From positions 434,001 to 498,000 of the forward strand of contig NZ_KQ948928.1 of the NCBI RefSeq assembly GCF_001514235.1: 64,000 nucleotides of DNA, in the 5' to 3' direction. The stretch is from Streptomyces caeruleatus. GTDB lineage: Bacteria; Actinomycetota; Actinomycetes; Streptomycetales; Streptomycetaceae. Positions 17,455 through 25,490 of this stretch are shown here, piece after piece. A model generated the notes under the pieces. That model ran no database searches, was not told the origin of the DNA, and saw only the letters and a list, made by a program, of their open reading frames with translations. The translations under genes were made by a program, and so were the position numbers. The first letter of the stretch is position 1, and each line of letters opens with the position of its first letter.

Positions 17455-17548
17455 ACACACGAACTCGCGCACCCCCACCCCAGACCCCCCTGAGTGGCAC
17501 GGCTGCCCTCAGGGCACACCCCCGCAACGAAAGCCGAGGTACACCCCC

Positions 17549-18202
17549 ATGCGCACCCGCACCCTCCTCACCCTCGCCGGCACCGTCGCCGCGCTCACCC
17601 TCCCCCTGGCCGGCCCCGCGTCCGCGGCCGACGGCGCCGTCCTCACCACCGGCTCCGTCGGCGGTACGGCCGTCGCGGCCGGCGAGGTCCTCGCCGCGCC
17701 GCTGGCGAGCGGCACAGCCGCCACGTTCTACTCCAGCGCGACCGGTACGAGCGGTATCTCGTGCACGTCGTCGCAGTTCACGGCCACGGTGGCGGACAAC
17801 CCGAGCGCACCCGGCACCGCGACGGAGTCGGTCTCCGCGCACACCTTCGACGCCGCCAGCTGCACCACCAACGTGGTCGGCGTGCTCGGCGTCAGCAGCA
17901 TCACGGTCAACAACCTGCCGTACAGCGCCGCCGTGTCCTCCGACGGCACCGTCACCGTCACGCCCGCCGAGGGCTCCACCATCCAGACCACGGTCGTCCT
18001 GCGGACCCTGCTGGGCAGCATCAACTGCGTCTACCAGGCCCCCAGCCTGTCCGGCACGGCGAGCAACGACGACAACACGATCAACTTCAGCAGCGCGGCG
18101 TTCGCCAAGGTCTCCGGCTCGTCCCTCTGCTTCGCCAACGGCTACTTCACCGCCAAGTACGCCCCGGTGACCGCCGCCGGTGAGGCGGTCTACGTCAACT
18201 GA
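17549..18202 (+). CDS. Secreted protein of unknown function
   Basis: A 217-aa protein with a classical signal peptide (MRTRTLLTLAG, ending ASAAD). The mature part is rich in Thr/Ser/Val with short alternating hydrophobic stretches, suggesting a beta-sandwich. Four cysteines (GISCTSS, ASCTTN, INCVYQ, SLCFAN) could form two disulfides. No catalytic motif or known domain was recognised. The ATG is preceded by GAGGT at suitable distance. It stands alone, with a long structured leader, and converges on the LPMO gene 34 bp downstream. Confidence 0.85.
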   Translation: MRTRTLLTLAGTVAALTLPLAGPASAADGAVLTTGSVGGTAVAAGEVLAAPLASGTAATFYSSATGTSGISCTSSQFTATVADNPSAPGTATESVSAHTFDAASCTTNVVGVLGVSSITVNNLPYSAAVSSDGTVTVTPAEGSTIQTTVVLRTLLGSINCVYQAPSLSGTASNDDNTINFSSAAFAKVSGSSLCFANGYFTAKYAPVTAAGEAVYVN

Positions 18203-18235
18203 CGCCTGCCGAGCGGGAGTTCACCTCCTGCGCAG

Positions 18236-19207
18236 TCACCTCCTGCGCAGCCGTAGCGCCAGGGCGGCGCCCCCGGTGAGCACCAGCACCGCGGCGGCGC
18301 CGCCCGCCAGCATCGGCGTCGAAGGCCCTGCATCGGCGCCACCGGTGTTCGCTACCGGCGTGCTGTCGGGCGCGGCGGCGTTCTGCGGACGCCGGTTCCC
18401 CGCGCCGACGGAGTCGGAAGGCGTCGGTGAGACGGGCCCGCGCGGCTCGGCCGACGATGAAGGGCTCGCCGTCGTACGGCCGTCGCCCCGGCCCTTGCCG
18501 CCGTCGGTGGCGGCAGCCGTACGCCCGCCGCCGCTCTCCTCGGCGCCCTCGCCCCCGCCCGCCGGGAACACCACGTCCGAGCACGAGTAGTACGTGTCCG
18601 GCGTACTGCTGTTCTGCCAGACCGTGTACAGCACATGCCGCCCGGTCCGGTCGGACGGCAGTGTCGCCCTGATCCGGTACGCCCCGTTCGTCAACGCGGG
18701 GTCCTTCACCTCCGCGAACGGCTGGTCCGGCAGGTCGGACCAGGACAGCGGCTTCGCCGGGTCGTAGCCGGGCTTGGTGAGGTACAGCTTGAAGGTGCCG
18801 GTGTGCGGGATCGTCGAGACGTACCGCATGGTCAGGTCGGCCCCTGGCGTGAGCCGGGTCGACGGCCAGTCGGCGCGGGCGAGGTCGAGGCCCCGGTAGG
18901 CGGGCAGTCCGCCGCTGCACAACTGTCCGTCGGGGACGACCTGCCGGTCCCGGCCGTTCACGTTCGCGATCCGAAGGTTGTCCCAGGCCGTGAAGGGCGC
19001 CCCGTTCGACGCGACCGCCGCCCGGCAGGCCGCCGACCCGGACGCGGCGCCGCCGTCGGGGGAGCAGGCGTACACCCGGCTGACCGGATCCGTCGGCGCA
19101 CCGTGCGCACGGGCGGGGCCCGCCGCCCACACCGTGAGCAGCAGGGGTGTGACGGCGGTGGCCGCCAGGGCGGTGCGGTGCGATCTCATCCAGGGCATCC
19201 GGGACAT
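18236..19207 (-). CDS. AA10 lytic polysaccharide monooxygenase with wall-sorting tail
   Basis: A 323-aa exported protein. The signal peptide ends PARA at residue 34, leaving His35 as the first mature residue, as needed for the copper histidine brace. The AA10 domain follows (HGAPTDPVSR, CSGGLPAYRGLD, YSCSDVVF). After it come a Ser/Pro/Gly-rich linker, VANTG (285-289), a hydrophobic helix and a terminal RLRRR, a sortase-E-like sorting signal. The product would oxidise chitin or cellulose chains while attached to the cell wall. The ATG at 19207 has GAGGAG nine bases upstream; a GTG at 19231 would lengthen the signal only. Confidence 0.88.
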   Translation of the reverse strand: MSRMPWMRSHRTALAATAVTPLLLTVWAAGPARAHGAPTDPVSRVYACSPDGGAASGSAACRAAVASNGAPFTAWDNLRIANVNGRDRQVVPDGQLCSGGLPAYRGLDLARADWPSTRLTPGADLTMRYVSTIPHTGTFKLYLTKPGYDPAKPLSWSDLPDQPFAEVKDPALTNGAYRIRATLPSDRTGRHVLYTVWQNSSTPDTYYSCSDVVFPAGGGEGAEESGGGRTAAATDGGKGRGDGRTTASPSSSAEPRGPVSPTPSDSVGAGNRRPQNAAAPDSTPVANTGGADAGPSTPMLAGGAAAVLVLTGGAALALRLRRR

Positions 19208-19626
19208 CCGGAACGTCTCCTCGGCCGGCACGGAAAGGGTCCCCGTGCAGTACGGGAATCCGGCCCGGCGCGTTCACTGCGCGACGAGCCGGGCGAAGTC
19301 CGGCAATACCGGTCAACTGTCCGACGTAGAGGGTGGGTTTCCGGCCGGATCGAGGGTTTCCCCCGTATCCCGATGACCTTCTCTTTGCCTATCGTTCGAC
19401 CACAGCCGACCCACAGGTAACCCCGAACGGGTCGAAGCTCGCGCCAGGCCGGCCGCCGCGCCCCCGCGTTTCGCACAGCCCCACTGCGTTCCCCGCACAG
19501 CCCCACCTGCGTTCCCCGCACTGCCCCACCGCCTTCTCGGCGTACCCCCCGCCGCTTCGAGGACGAAGCGAATCGACCGCCGCTCCGCGCTGCCCGGAGT
19601 ACGGCAGGCCACGAAAGGGCACACCC

Positions 19627-21438
19627 TTGCGTACCTCTGCGTCCACCAGACGGAAGCTGATATCCGCCGCCGCGGTCTCCGCCGCGCTCTTCACGGCCGC
19701 CACCACCTCGGTCGCCGTGGCCCAGGACTCCTCGCCCCAGGAAGCCGCCGCCCCCGTCCCGGCGGCTCAGACCGAGGCCGCCCCCGGCACCCCGGCCGAG
19801 CGCCTCATCGTCGGCTACAAGTCCGGCGCCTCCGAGGCCAGGTCGAACAAGGCCGCCGAGGCCGACGCCGCCGCCAAGGGCAAGGAGGCCGGCGAGGACG
19901 TCGACTTCCAGCGCCGCCTCGGCTCCGGCGCCGCCCTCGTCGACCTGGGCGAGAAGCTCACCAAGGCGGACGTCGCCGACGTCGTCGCCGAGTACCAGGC
20001 CGACCCGCAGGTCGCCTACGTCGTACCGGACCGGCTGAACAAGCCGCTGGCCACGCCCAACGACACCGAGTACGGCAAGCAGTGGGACCTGTCCGAGGCC
20101 ACCGCCGGCATGAACGTGCCGGGCGCCTGGGACGTCGCCACCGGCAGCGGGGTCACCGTCGCCGTCATCGACACCGGCTACGTCACCCACTCCGACCTCG
20201 GCGCCAACATCGTCGGCGGCTACGACTTCATCTCCGACACCGCGGTCTCCAACGACGGCAACGGCCGTGACAGCAACCCGGCCGACACCGGCGACTGGAC
20301 CACCGACGGCCAGTGCGCCGCCGACTGGACGGCCACCACCTCGTCCTGGCACGGCACCCACGTCGCGGGCACCATCGCCGCCGTCACCAACAACAGCAAG
20401 GGCATCGCGGGTATCGCGTACGGCGCGAAGGTCTCCCCGCTGCGCGTCCTCGGCCAGTGCGGCGGCTACGACTCCGACATCATCGACGCCATCACCTGGG
20501 CGTCCGGCGGTTCGGTCTCCGGCGTCCCGGCCAACACCAACGTCGCCAAGGTCATCAACATGAGCCTCGGCGGGGGCGGCGCCTGCACCACCGCCACCCA
20601 GAGCGCCATCAACGCGGCCGTGAACCGCGGTACGACGGTCGTCGTCGCGGCGGGCAACAGCAACGCGAACGCCGCCAACTACTCGCCGGCCAGCTGCAAC
20701 AACGTCATCAGCGTGGCCGCCGCGGACCGCCAGGGCAACCGTTCCTACTACTCCAACTTCGGATCGGTCGTCGACATCGCGGCCCCGGGCGGCGAGACCA
20801 ACTCCGTCACCGCGAACGGCATCCTGTCCACGCTGAACTCCGGCTCCCAGGGCCCGTCCTCCGAGAGCTACGAGTACTACCAGGGCACCAGCATGGCGGC
20901 CCCGCACATCGCGGGCCTCGCGGCGCTGATGAAGTCGGCCAACGCGTCCCTGACCCCGGCGCAGATCGAGTCGGCCATCAAGTCCAACGCCCGTACGCTG
21001 CCGGGGACCTGCTCCGGTGGCTGCGGTTCCGGTCTCGCGGACGCGGCCAAGACGGTGCAGGCGGTGAGCGGCAGCTCCGGCGGCTCCACGGGGGGCACCA
21101 CCTTCACCAGCACCTCCGCCGTCGCCATCCCGGACAACAGCTCCGCGATCGAGTCGTCCATCGCGGTCAGCGGCCGCAGCGGCAACGCCCCCTCGGCCCT
21201 CCAGGTCGGCGTGGACATCACCCACACCTACCGCGGTGACCTGGTCATCGACCTGGTGGCCCCGGACGGCTCGACGTACCGCCTGAAGTCCAGCTCCTCG
21301 GACTCCGCGGACAACCTCAACACCACCTACACGGTGAACGCCTCCAGCGAGACCGCCAACGGCACCTGGAAGCTGCGCGTCCAGGACACGGCGGCCCAGG
21401 ACACGGGCCGGCTCAACAGCTGGAAGCTGACCTTCTGA
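19627..21438 (+). CDS. Secreted S8 (subtilisin-like) protease with P-domain
   Basis: A 603-aa secreted serine protease. A signal peptide ends near VAVAQ and is followed by an I9-type propeptide (AERLIVGYKSG to AYVVPD). The catalytic domain has Asp182 (VIDTGY), His242 (SWHGTHVAG), the oxyanion Asn in AAGNSNAN, and Ser422 (GTSMAAPH). A Gly/Ser linker leads to a C-terminal P/homoB domain (ITHTYRGDLVIDLVAPDG). The TTG start has GAAAGGG upstream; the frame is open well before it, but that part lacks a signal peptide. Likely a nutrient-scavenging or developmental protease and a possible target of the SSI-type inhibitor at 45334. Confidence 0.92.
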   Translation: MRTSASTRRKLISAAAVSAALFTAATTSVAVAQDSSPQEAAAPVPAAQTEAAPGTPAERLIVGYKSGASEARSNKAAEADAAAKGKEAGEDVDFQRRLGSGAALVDLGEKLTKADVADVVAEYQADPQVAYVVPDRLNKPLATPNDTEYGKQWDLSEATAGMNVPGAWDVATGSGVTVAVIDTGYVTHSDLGANIVGGYDFISDTAVSNDGNGRDSNPADTGDWTTDGQCAADWTATTSSWHGTHVAGTIAAVTNNSKGIAGIAYGAKVSPLRVLGQCGGYDSDIIDAITWASGGSVSGVPANTNVAKVINMSLGGGGACTTATQSAINAAVNRGTTVVVAAGNSNANAANYSPASCNNVISVAAADRQGNRSYYSNFGSVVDIAAPGGETNSVTANGILSTLNSGSQGPSSESYEYYQGTSMAAPHIAGLAALMKSANASLTPAQIESAIKSNARTLPGTCSGGCGSGLADAAKTVQAVSGSSGGSTGGTTFTSTSAVAIPDNSSAIESSIAVSGRSGNAPSALQVGVDITHTYRGDLVIDLVAPDGSTYRLKSSSSDSADNLNTTYTVNASSETANGTWKLRVQDTAAQDTGRLNSWKLTF

Positions 21439-21456
21439 CCAACCTGGGGACAGACC

Positions 21457-21516
21457 TTCCGACCGACTTTCCGACCGACTTTCCGACCGACTTTCCGGTC
21501 GACTTTCCGGTCGACA
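21457..21516. repeat. Five 12-bp tandem repeats after the protease gene
   Basis: Units TTCCGACCGACT occur three times, then TTCCGGTCGACT-type units twice (the last base of the final unit differs). They start 18 bp after the protease stop. They are non-coding and directly precede two hairpins. Confidence 0.85.
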
Positions 21517-21524
21517 ACTGAACG

Positions 21525-21591
21525 CGGGCCCTCGACGGGCCCGTACACGAACGGGCGGGCCGGCCGGTGCGGATGGGGCATCGGCCGGCCC
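21525..21591. terminator. Double hairpin terminator between protease and TetR genes
   Basis: The first stem pairs 21525-21531 with 21537-21543 (7 bp, 5-base loop). The second pairs 21557-21566 with 21582-21591 (10 bp). They lie between the protease gene and the convergent TetR gene and can stop both transcripts. Confidence 0.65.
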
Positions 21592-21655
21592 GTCGTGTGC
21601 CTTGAGCACGGCCGACCGGGGCGGAAACCGACGCTCCGGTCGGCTTCGCGCTCGC

Positions 21656-22330
21656 TCAGCCGGACGCGTCCACCGCGACCTGCTCGGCGCCGGCCTCGTC
21701 GAGGGCGGCCAGCACGCGGGCGCCGCGATCGGGCTCCCGGTCGATCCCGGGCAGCAGACCCGGCACCGCGATGCTCGGCAGGACATGTCCCCACAGGACC
21801 GAGATCCGCTCCGCCAGATCGGCACGGTCGGTCAGCGCCCGGGACATCAGCTGGATTCCCGCGAACGCCCCGACCAGCAGCTCCACCGTCTGCCTCGGCA
21901 CCACGGTGGGCAGCAACTCGCCCTGGTCACGAGCCCGTTCGAGCAGCACGACCAGATGATCCGCCCACTGCCGGAACGGGCCGGAGTGGTCGGAGCCCGG
22001 CGGTGCGCTCTGGTCCACGGCCAGCCGCACGCTGCCCTTGAGCAGCGAGTTCCCGAGCAGCCGCTGCCCGAACACGAAGGTCATGTCGACGAGTTCCTGG
22101 AGCTTGCACGGCTGCGGCGGCACCGCTGCGAAGGGCACCTGCTCGTCCAGCACGGCCTGGGCGAGGGACTCCTTCGAGGAGAAGTGGAAATACAGGGCAC
22201 CCTTCGTCACTTCGGCCCGCTCCAGGACCATCGAGATGGTCGTCGCGGTGTACCCGTGCTCGTCGAAGACCGCGCCCGCGGCCTCGAGAATCACCCTCCG
22301 CGTTCTGATGGCGCGCTCCTGCCTCGCCAT
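21656..22330 (-). CDS. Gamma-butyrolactone receptor-like TetR repressor (ScbR/ArpA type)
   Basis: A 224-aa TetR-family repressor. The helix-turn-helix region (residues about 10-50, TATTISMVLERAEVTKGALYFHF) is of the ArpA/ScbR/BarA class, followed by a ligand-binding domain with the aromatic and hydrophobic residues usual in butyrolactone receptors. It is divergent from an AfsA-type synthase gene, the classic receptor/synthase arrangement. The shared 181-bp region holds an ARE-like site. It should repress the locus until its signal accumulates. Whether it binds a true GBL or is a pseudo-receptor cannot be settled from sequence alone. Confidence 0.9.
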   Translation of the reverse strand: MARQERAIRTRRVILEAAGAVFDEHGYTATTISMVLERAEVTKGALYFHFSSKESLAQAVLDEQVPFAAVPPQPCKLQELVDMTFVFGQRLLGNSLLKGSVRLAVDQSAPPGSDHSGPFRQWADHLVVLLERARDQGELLPTVVPRQTVELLVGAFAGIQLMSRALTDRADLAERISVLWGHVLPSIAVPGLLPGIDREPDRGARVLAALDEAGAEQVAVDASG

Positions 22331-22421
22331 AACAGCCCCTCCGCTGCGCCGAGTTCGGCCCGTGCGCCGGGCGTGCGCCGGAGCGGTTCGGGCACAGCCG
22401 GGCGACCCAGGTCCGCATTGA

Positions 22422-22443
22422 AAACAAACCGGTCGGCTCGTAC
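22422..22443. promoter_or_regulatory. Candidate autoregulatory element (ARE) between receptor and synthase genes
   Basis: AAACAAACCG, two bases, then CGGCTCGTAC form an imperfect palindrome (6 of 10 pairs) with the AAACAAACCGG half-site typical of ScbR/ArpA-class operators. It lies 92 bp before the receptor start and 69 bp before the synthase start, so one repressor could control both promoters. Confidence 0.65.
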
Positions 22444-22511
22444 TCTAACGCTCGCGGCACGGGCACCTCGCCGTCTGTCAGCGCACACACGGGGGTACCC
22501 AAGGAGGGGAC

Positions 22512-23450
22512 ATGCCTTACCCGCGGCCACTCGCCACGACCCTGCTCGCCGAGACCCCGGTACCGGACGGTCTGACCGCCACCGTACCGCGCCAGCTCGT
22601 CCACCGCGCTTCGGTCGCGGAAACGTTTCTCACGGGTGCGACCAGCACCGACGCCGACCGGTTCACCGTCTTCGCCGAGTGGCCGCGCGCCCATCAGTTA
22701 CACGTGTCGCCGGACCGGTCGGCCTATGAACCGCTGCTCGTGGCCGAAACCGTCCGCCAGGCCGGCACACTCATCGCGCACACCGCCTACGAGGTCCCCC
22801 TGGGCCACCAGTTCGTGCTCCAGGAACTGCGGATCACCACGCGCCCCAAACACCTCGTCATGGGCGCCACCCCCGCCGAACCCGTCCTGCACATCGACGT
22901 CGTCGACGTCACCCGGCGCGGCGGCCGGCCGGCCGGATTCCGCTACGACGTGGAGATACGCCTCGGCGAGGAACTCGTCGGGACCGCGCACGTGGCCGCC
23001 ACGTGGACCAGCGCGGCCGTCTACCGCCGACTGCGCGGCGGCCGCACCGCGGCCACCGTGTCCGCGGTGCCCGCCCCGCCCGGTCTGCCGCCCGCCGAGG
23101 TGGGCCGCGCCCTGCCCGCGGACGTCGTCCTCGCCCCGGCCGGGCGCTCCGACGGCTGGCAGCTGCGAGTCGATACCGGGCATGCTGTTTTCTTCGATCA
23201 CCCACTCGACCACGTCCCCGGCATGCTCCTGCTGGAGGCGGCCCGCCAGGCCGTCCGGGCCGACACCCGGAACACGCACCGCACAGCGGCTTCCTTCCAT
23301 GCCGTTTTCCACCAGTACGCCGAACTCGACCTGCCTCTTTGGATAGAGGCCGAGGGCCGGGCAGGCGCGCACGGCACCGATGTGCAAGTCGTCGGACGCC
23401 AGGGGGAGTCGACGGTCTTCGAGTGCGGGGTGGGTATCGAAGAGCGCTGA
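22512..23450 (+). CDS. AfsA/ScbA-type gamma-butyrolactone synthase
   Basis: A 312-aa protein with two AfsA hot-dog-like repeats: residues about 30-165 (HRASVAETFLTG, YEPLLVAETVRQAG) and about 190-310 (DHPLDHVPGMLLLEAARQA). The conserved glutamates and arginines of the duplicated motif are present. AfsA-type enzymes join a beta-ketoacyl chain to dihydroxyacetone phosphate, the first committed GBL step. The ATG has AAGGAGGGG upstream. Codon 63 is TTA (22698-22700), so translation should need the bldA tRNA. It is divergent from the receptor gene and followed 68 bp later by a second receptor-like gene. No butenolide reductase gene is nearby. Confidence 0.92.
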   Translation: MPYPRPLATTLLAETPVPDGLTATVPRQLVHRASVAETFLTGATSTDADRFTVFAEWPRAHQLHVSPDRSAYEPLLVAETVRQAGTLIAHTAYEVPLGHQFVLQELRITTRPKHLVMGATPAEPVLHIDVVDVTRRGGRPAGFRYDVEIRLGEELVGTAHVAATWTSAAVYRRLRGGRTAATVSAVPAPPGLPPAEVGRALPADVVLAPAGRSDGWQLRVDTGHAVFFDHPLDHVPGMLLLEAARQAVRADTRNTHRTAASFHAVFHQYAELDLPLWIEAEGRAGAHGTDVQVVGRQGESTVFECGVGIEER

Positions 23451-23470
23451 GATATCGTGTGGGGAGCAAG

Positions 23471-23496
23471 AAACAAACGGCACGACCCGTTCTTTT
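23471..23496 (+). promoter_or_regulatory. Candidate ARE upstream of second receptor-like gene
   Basis: AAACAAACGG, six bases, then CCGTTCTTTT form a near-palindrome ending 22 bp before the ATG at 23519. The half-site matches the one at 22422. The position implies autorepression or cross-regulation by the first receptor. Confidence 0.65.
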
Positions 23497-23518
23497 CCGT
23501 CACAGGAGAGTCCAGCTG

Positions 23519-24166
23519 ATGGCGAGGCAGTTACGCGCCGAACAGACCCGCACCACGATCCTCACAGCCGCCGCCGAACTGTTCGACCGTCACGGCTACG
23601 AGTCGACCAGTCTCAGTGACATCGTCGAGCAGGCCCAGGTCACCAAGGGAGCCCTCTACTTCCACTTCGCGGCCAAGGAGGACCTCGCCCAGGCCATCAT
23701 GGAGCTCCAGTCCCGGGCGTCCCGGCAGGTCGCGACCGAGATGGACGGCCGGGGCTACACCTCGCTGGAGTCCCTGATACGCACGACGTTCGGCATCGTG
23801 CGGCTCTCCGTCGAGGGCCCGATCCCGCGGGCCGGCCTGCGCCTGGCCACCGGGGGAGTGGTGATACGGCCGCCGCTGCGGCACCCGTACACCGAGCTGC
23901 TGGACATCACCACCCGCAGACTTCTCGGCGCCGCCAAGGAGTCCGACATCCACCCGGACGTCGACGCCGAGGCCGCGGCCCACTCGCTCGTCTGCTTCTT
24001 CGTCGGCACCCGCGTCGTCGGCCGCTCGCTCGAACCCGTCGCACGCCAGCCCCGCCGGCTGGCCGAGATGTGGCACATCATGATCCGCGGCCTGGTCCCG
24101 GTACCGCGCCGGGCCCGCTACCTCACGCTCGCGACACAGCTGGAGCGGGAGATCAGAGCCGTATGA
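23519..24166 (+). CDS. Second GBL-receptor-like TetR regulator (ScbR2 type)
   Basis: A 215-aa TetR regulator with the same helix-turn-helix class as the gene at 21656 (STSLSDIVEQAQVTKGALYFHF) but a more divergent ligand domain, as in pseudo-GBL receptors such as ScbR2. The start is fixed by AGGAGAG eight bases upstream. Codon 5 is TTA (23531-23533), making it a second bldA-dependent gene in the locus. It probably acts later than the first receptor. A DUF89 gene starts 31 bp after it on the same strand. Confidence 0.9.
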   Translation: MARQLRAEQTRTTILTAAAELFDRHGYESTSLSDIVEQAQVTKGALYFHFAAKEDLAQAIMELQSRASRQVATEMDGRGYTSLESLIRTTFGIVRLSVEGPIPRAGLRLATGGVVIRPPLRHPYTELLDITTRRLLGAAKESDIHPDVDAEAAAHSLVCFFVGTRVVGRSLEPVARQPRRLAEMWHIMIRGLVPVPRRARYLTLATQLEREIRAV

Positions 24167-24197
24167 GCCGTATGGCACGCGCGGTACCGTGAGGCGC

Positions 24198-25385
24198 ATG
24201 CCCGAGAGGTCCGACACCCCGCCCCCGCCCGTGCTCCTCGGGAACGAACCCGGCTCGTTCCCGCACAGCGTCCTCGCCGAACGGCATCCCGCGATCATCC
24301 AGCAGGTACGGGACTCCTTCCCGTACGGCCCCGAGCAGCACCGCGCCCTGGACGCGCTCCTCGCGAACTGCACGAAGGGCGTGATCGAGCCCCTCCCCGC
24401 CGACGCGCACGACCGCGACCGCTGGACGGCCTGGGGCGCCGACGACTACGCGGGCCGGTCCTGGTTCGACGTACCGTGGCTGTGGTCGGAGAGCTACTTC
24501 TACCGCCAACTCCTCGAAGCCGTCGGCTACTTCACGCCCGGGCCGTGGCAGGGCATCGACCCCTTCCGTCCCTCCAAGACCGCCGAGCTCGACGCCCCGG
24601 AGACGGACGAGGAACTCTCCGCCCTCGACACCCTCGCCGACCGGCCCGCCGACGAGCAGGACCGGGCGCTGCTGCACGGCTCCCTCTGGGGCAACCGGGC
24701 CGACCTCGGCTTCCGGCTGTCGGCCGCGCACGGCGAGACCTCCTCGGACACCCCGCCCCTGGTGGCCGACGACAGCGCGCCCCTCTGGTCGCTGCTCCCG
24801 CCCTCCGGCTCGGCCACCCTGTGCCTGATCGCCGACAACGCGGGCCGCGAGCTCGTCCCCGACCTGCTCCTCATCGCCCACCTCCTGACCCAGGGGCGCA
24901 TCGCGCGGGCCGTCCTCCACGTCAAGCCGTACCCGTACTACGTCTCCGACGCCACGCACACCGACGTACTGGACGCCCTGCGCCGGCTGACGGCGGCCCC
25001 GGGCGCCGCCGCGACCTACGGCCGTACCCTCTGGGCGGCGCTGACGGACGGCCGCCTCACCGTCCGCGCCCACCCCTTCTCCTGCGCCCCGCTGCCGTAC
25101 GCACAGATGCCCGGCGACCTGCGCGACGAGCTCGCCGCCGCCACCCTCACCCTCCTCAAGGGCGACCTCAACTACCGCCGCCTGGTCGGCGACCGCCGCT
25201 GGCCGCCGACCACGCCGTTCGCCGACGTCACCGCCTACTTCCCCGGCCCGGTCGCCGCCCTGCGCACCCTCAAGTCCGACGTGATCACCGGCCTCGACAC
25301 CAGGACCGAGGCGGCGCTGGTGGCGTCGGAGGGGCAGCGGTGGCGGACGGGCGGCACGCACGCGCTGATCCAGGTGCGGACGTGA
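24198..25385 (+). CDS. DUF89/ARMT1-type metal-dependent phosphatase
   Basis: A 395-aa protein of the DUF89 damage-control phosphatase family. The metal-site motif appears as DNAGRELVPDLLL, and the family end signature as LKGDLNYRRLVGDR. Family members are cobalt/nickel/manganese-dependent phosphatases that hydrolyse phosphosugars and other damaged phosphometabolites. It lies 31 bp after the second receptor gene and could share its transcript. ATG 24198 is used; a GTG at 24189 is possible. The first base of the 19-bp repeat block overlaps its stop. Its fixed link to the GBL locus is unproven. Confidence 0.85.
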   Translation: MPERSDTPPPPVLLGNEPGSFPHSVLAERHPAIIQQVRDSFPYGPEQHRALDALLANCTKGVIEPLPADAHDRDRWTAWGADDYAGRSWFDVPWLWSESYFYRQLLEAVGYFTPGPWQGIDPFRPSKTAELDAPETDEELSALDTLADRPADEQDRALLHGSLWGNRADLGFRLSAAHGETSSDTPPLVADDSAPLWSLLPPSGSATLCLIADNAGRELVPDLLLIAHLLTQGRIARAVLHVKPYPYYVSDATHTDVLDALRRLTAAPGAAATYGRTLWAALTDGRLTVRAHPFSCAPLPYAQMPGDLRDELAAATLTLLKGDLNYRRLVGDRRWPPTTPFADVTAYFPGPVAALRTLKSDVITGLDTRTEAALVASEGQRWRTGGTHALIQVRT

Positions 25386-25457
25386 CGGATGGGGTGGGCC
25401 GTGACGGATGGGGTGGGCGGTGACGGATGGGGTAGGCGGTGACGGATGGGGTGTGCC
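25382..25457. repeat. Four 19-bp tandem repeats at end of DUF89 gene
   Basis: Four units of GTGACGGATGGGGTGGGCC, differing at up to two positions, run head to tail. The first unit contains the TGA stop of the DUF89 gene. The block fills most of the gap to the convergent P450 gene. Confidence 0.9.
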
Positions 25458-25490
25458 GGTGTCCCGGGGACAGTCGGGTCCCGTTCCGGC

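Larger units (their letters stand above)
16944..17548. other. 605-bp divergent intergenic region
   Basis: No supported gene. It must hold the promoters of the leftward DUF6230/DUF6114 pair and the rightward secreted-protein gene. Visible elements are a direct GTTAC-N5-GTTAC repeat (17088-17102), of the general kind used by OmpR-type regulators; a GGATCC-N8-GGATCC inverted repeat (from 17267); a promoter-like TTGACG-N18-TACAAC (17219-17248); and the large hairpin at 17404-17454. Confidence 0.5.

Noticed and set aside
17330..17842. Minus-strand frame overlapping the leader hairpin and secreted-protein gene
   Set aside because: Arg/Gly-rich low-complexity product with no ribosome site.
19186..21825. 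Minus-strand open frame of 879 codons opposite the subtilase gene
   Set aside because: It mirrors the protease codons; the product is a Gly/Val/Arg/Asp-rich string without domains, and the plus-strand protease has all catalytic motifs.
25382..25457. CRISPR-like array at the tandem repeats
   Set aside because: Units are head to tail with no spacers and only 19 bp long; no cas genes.
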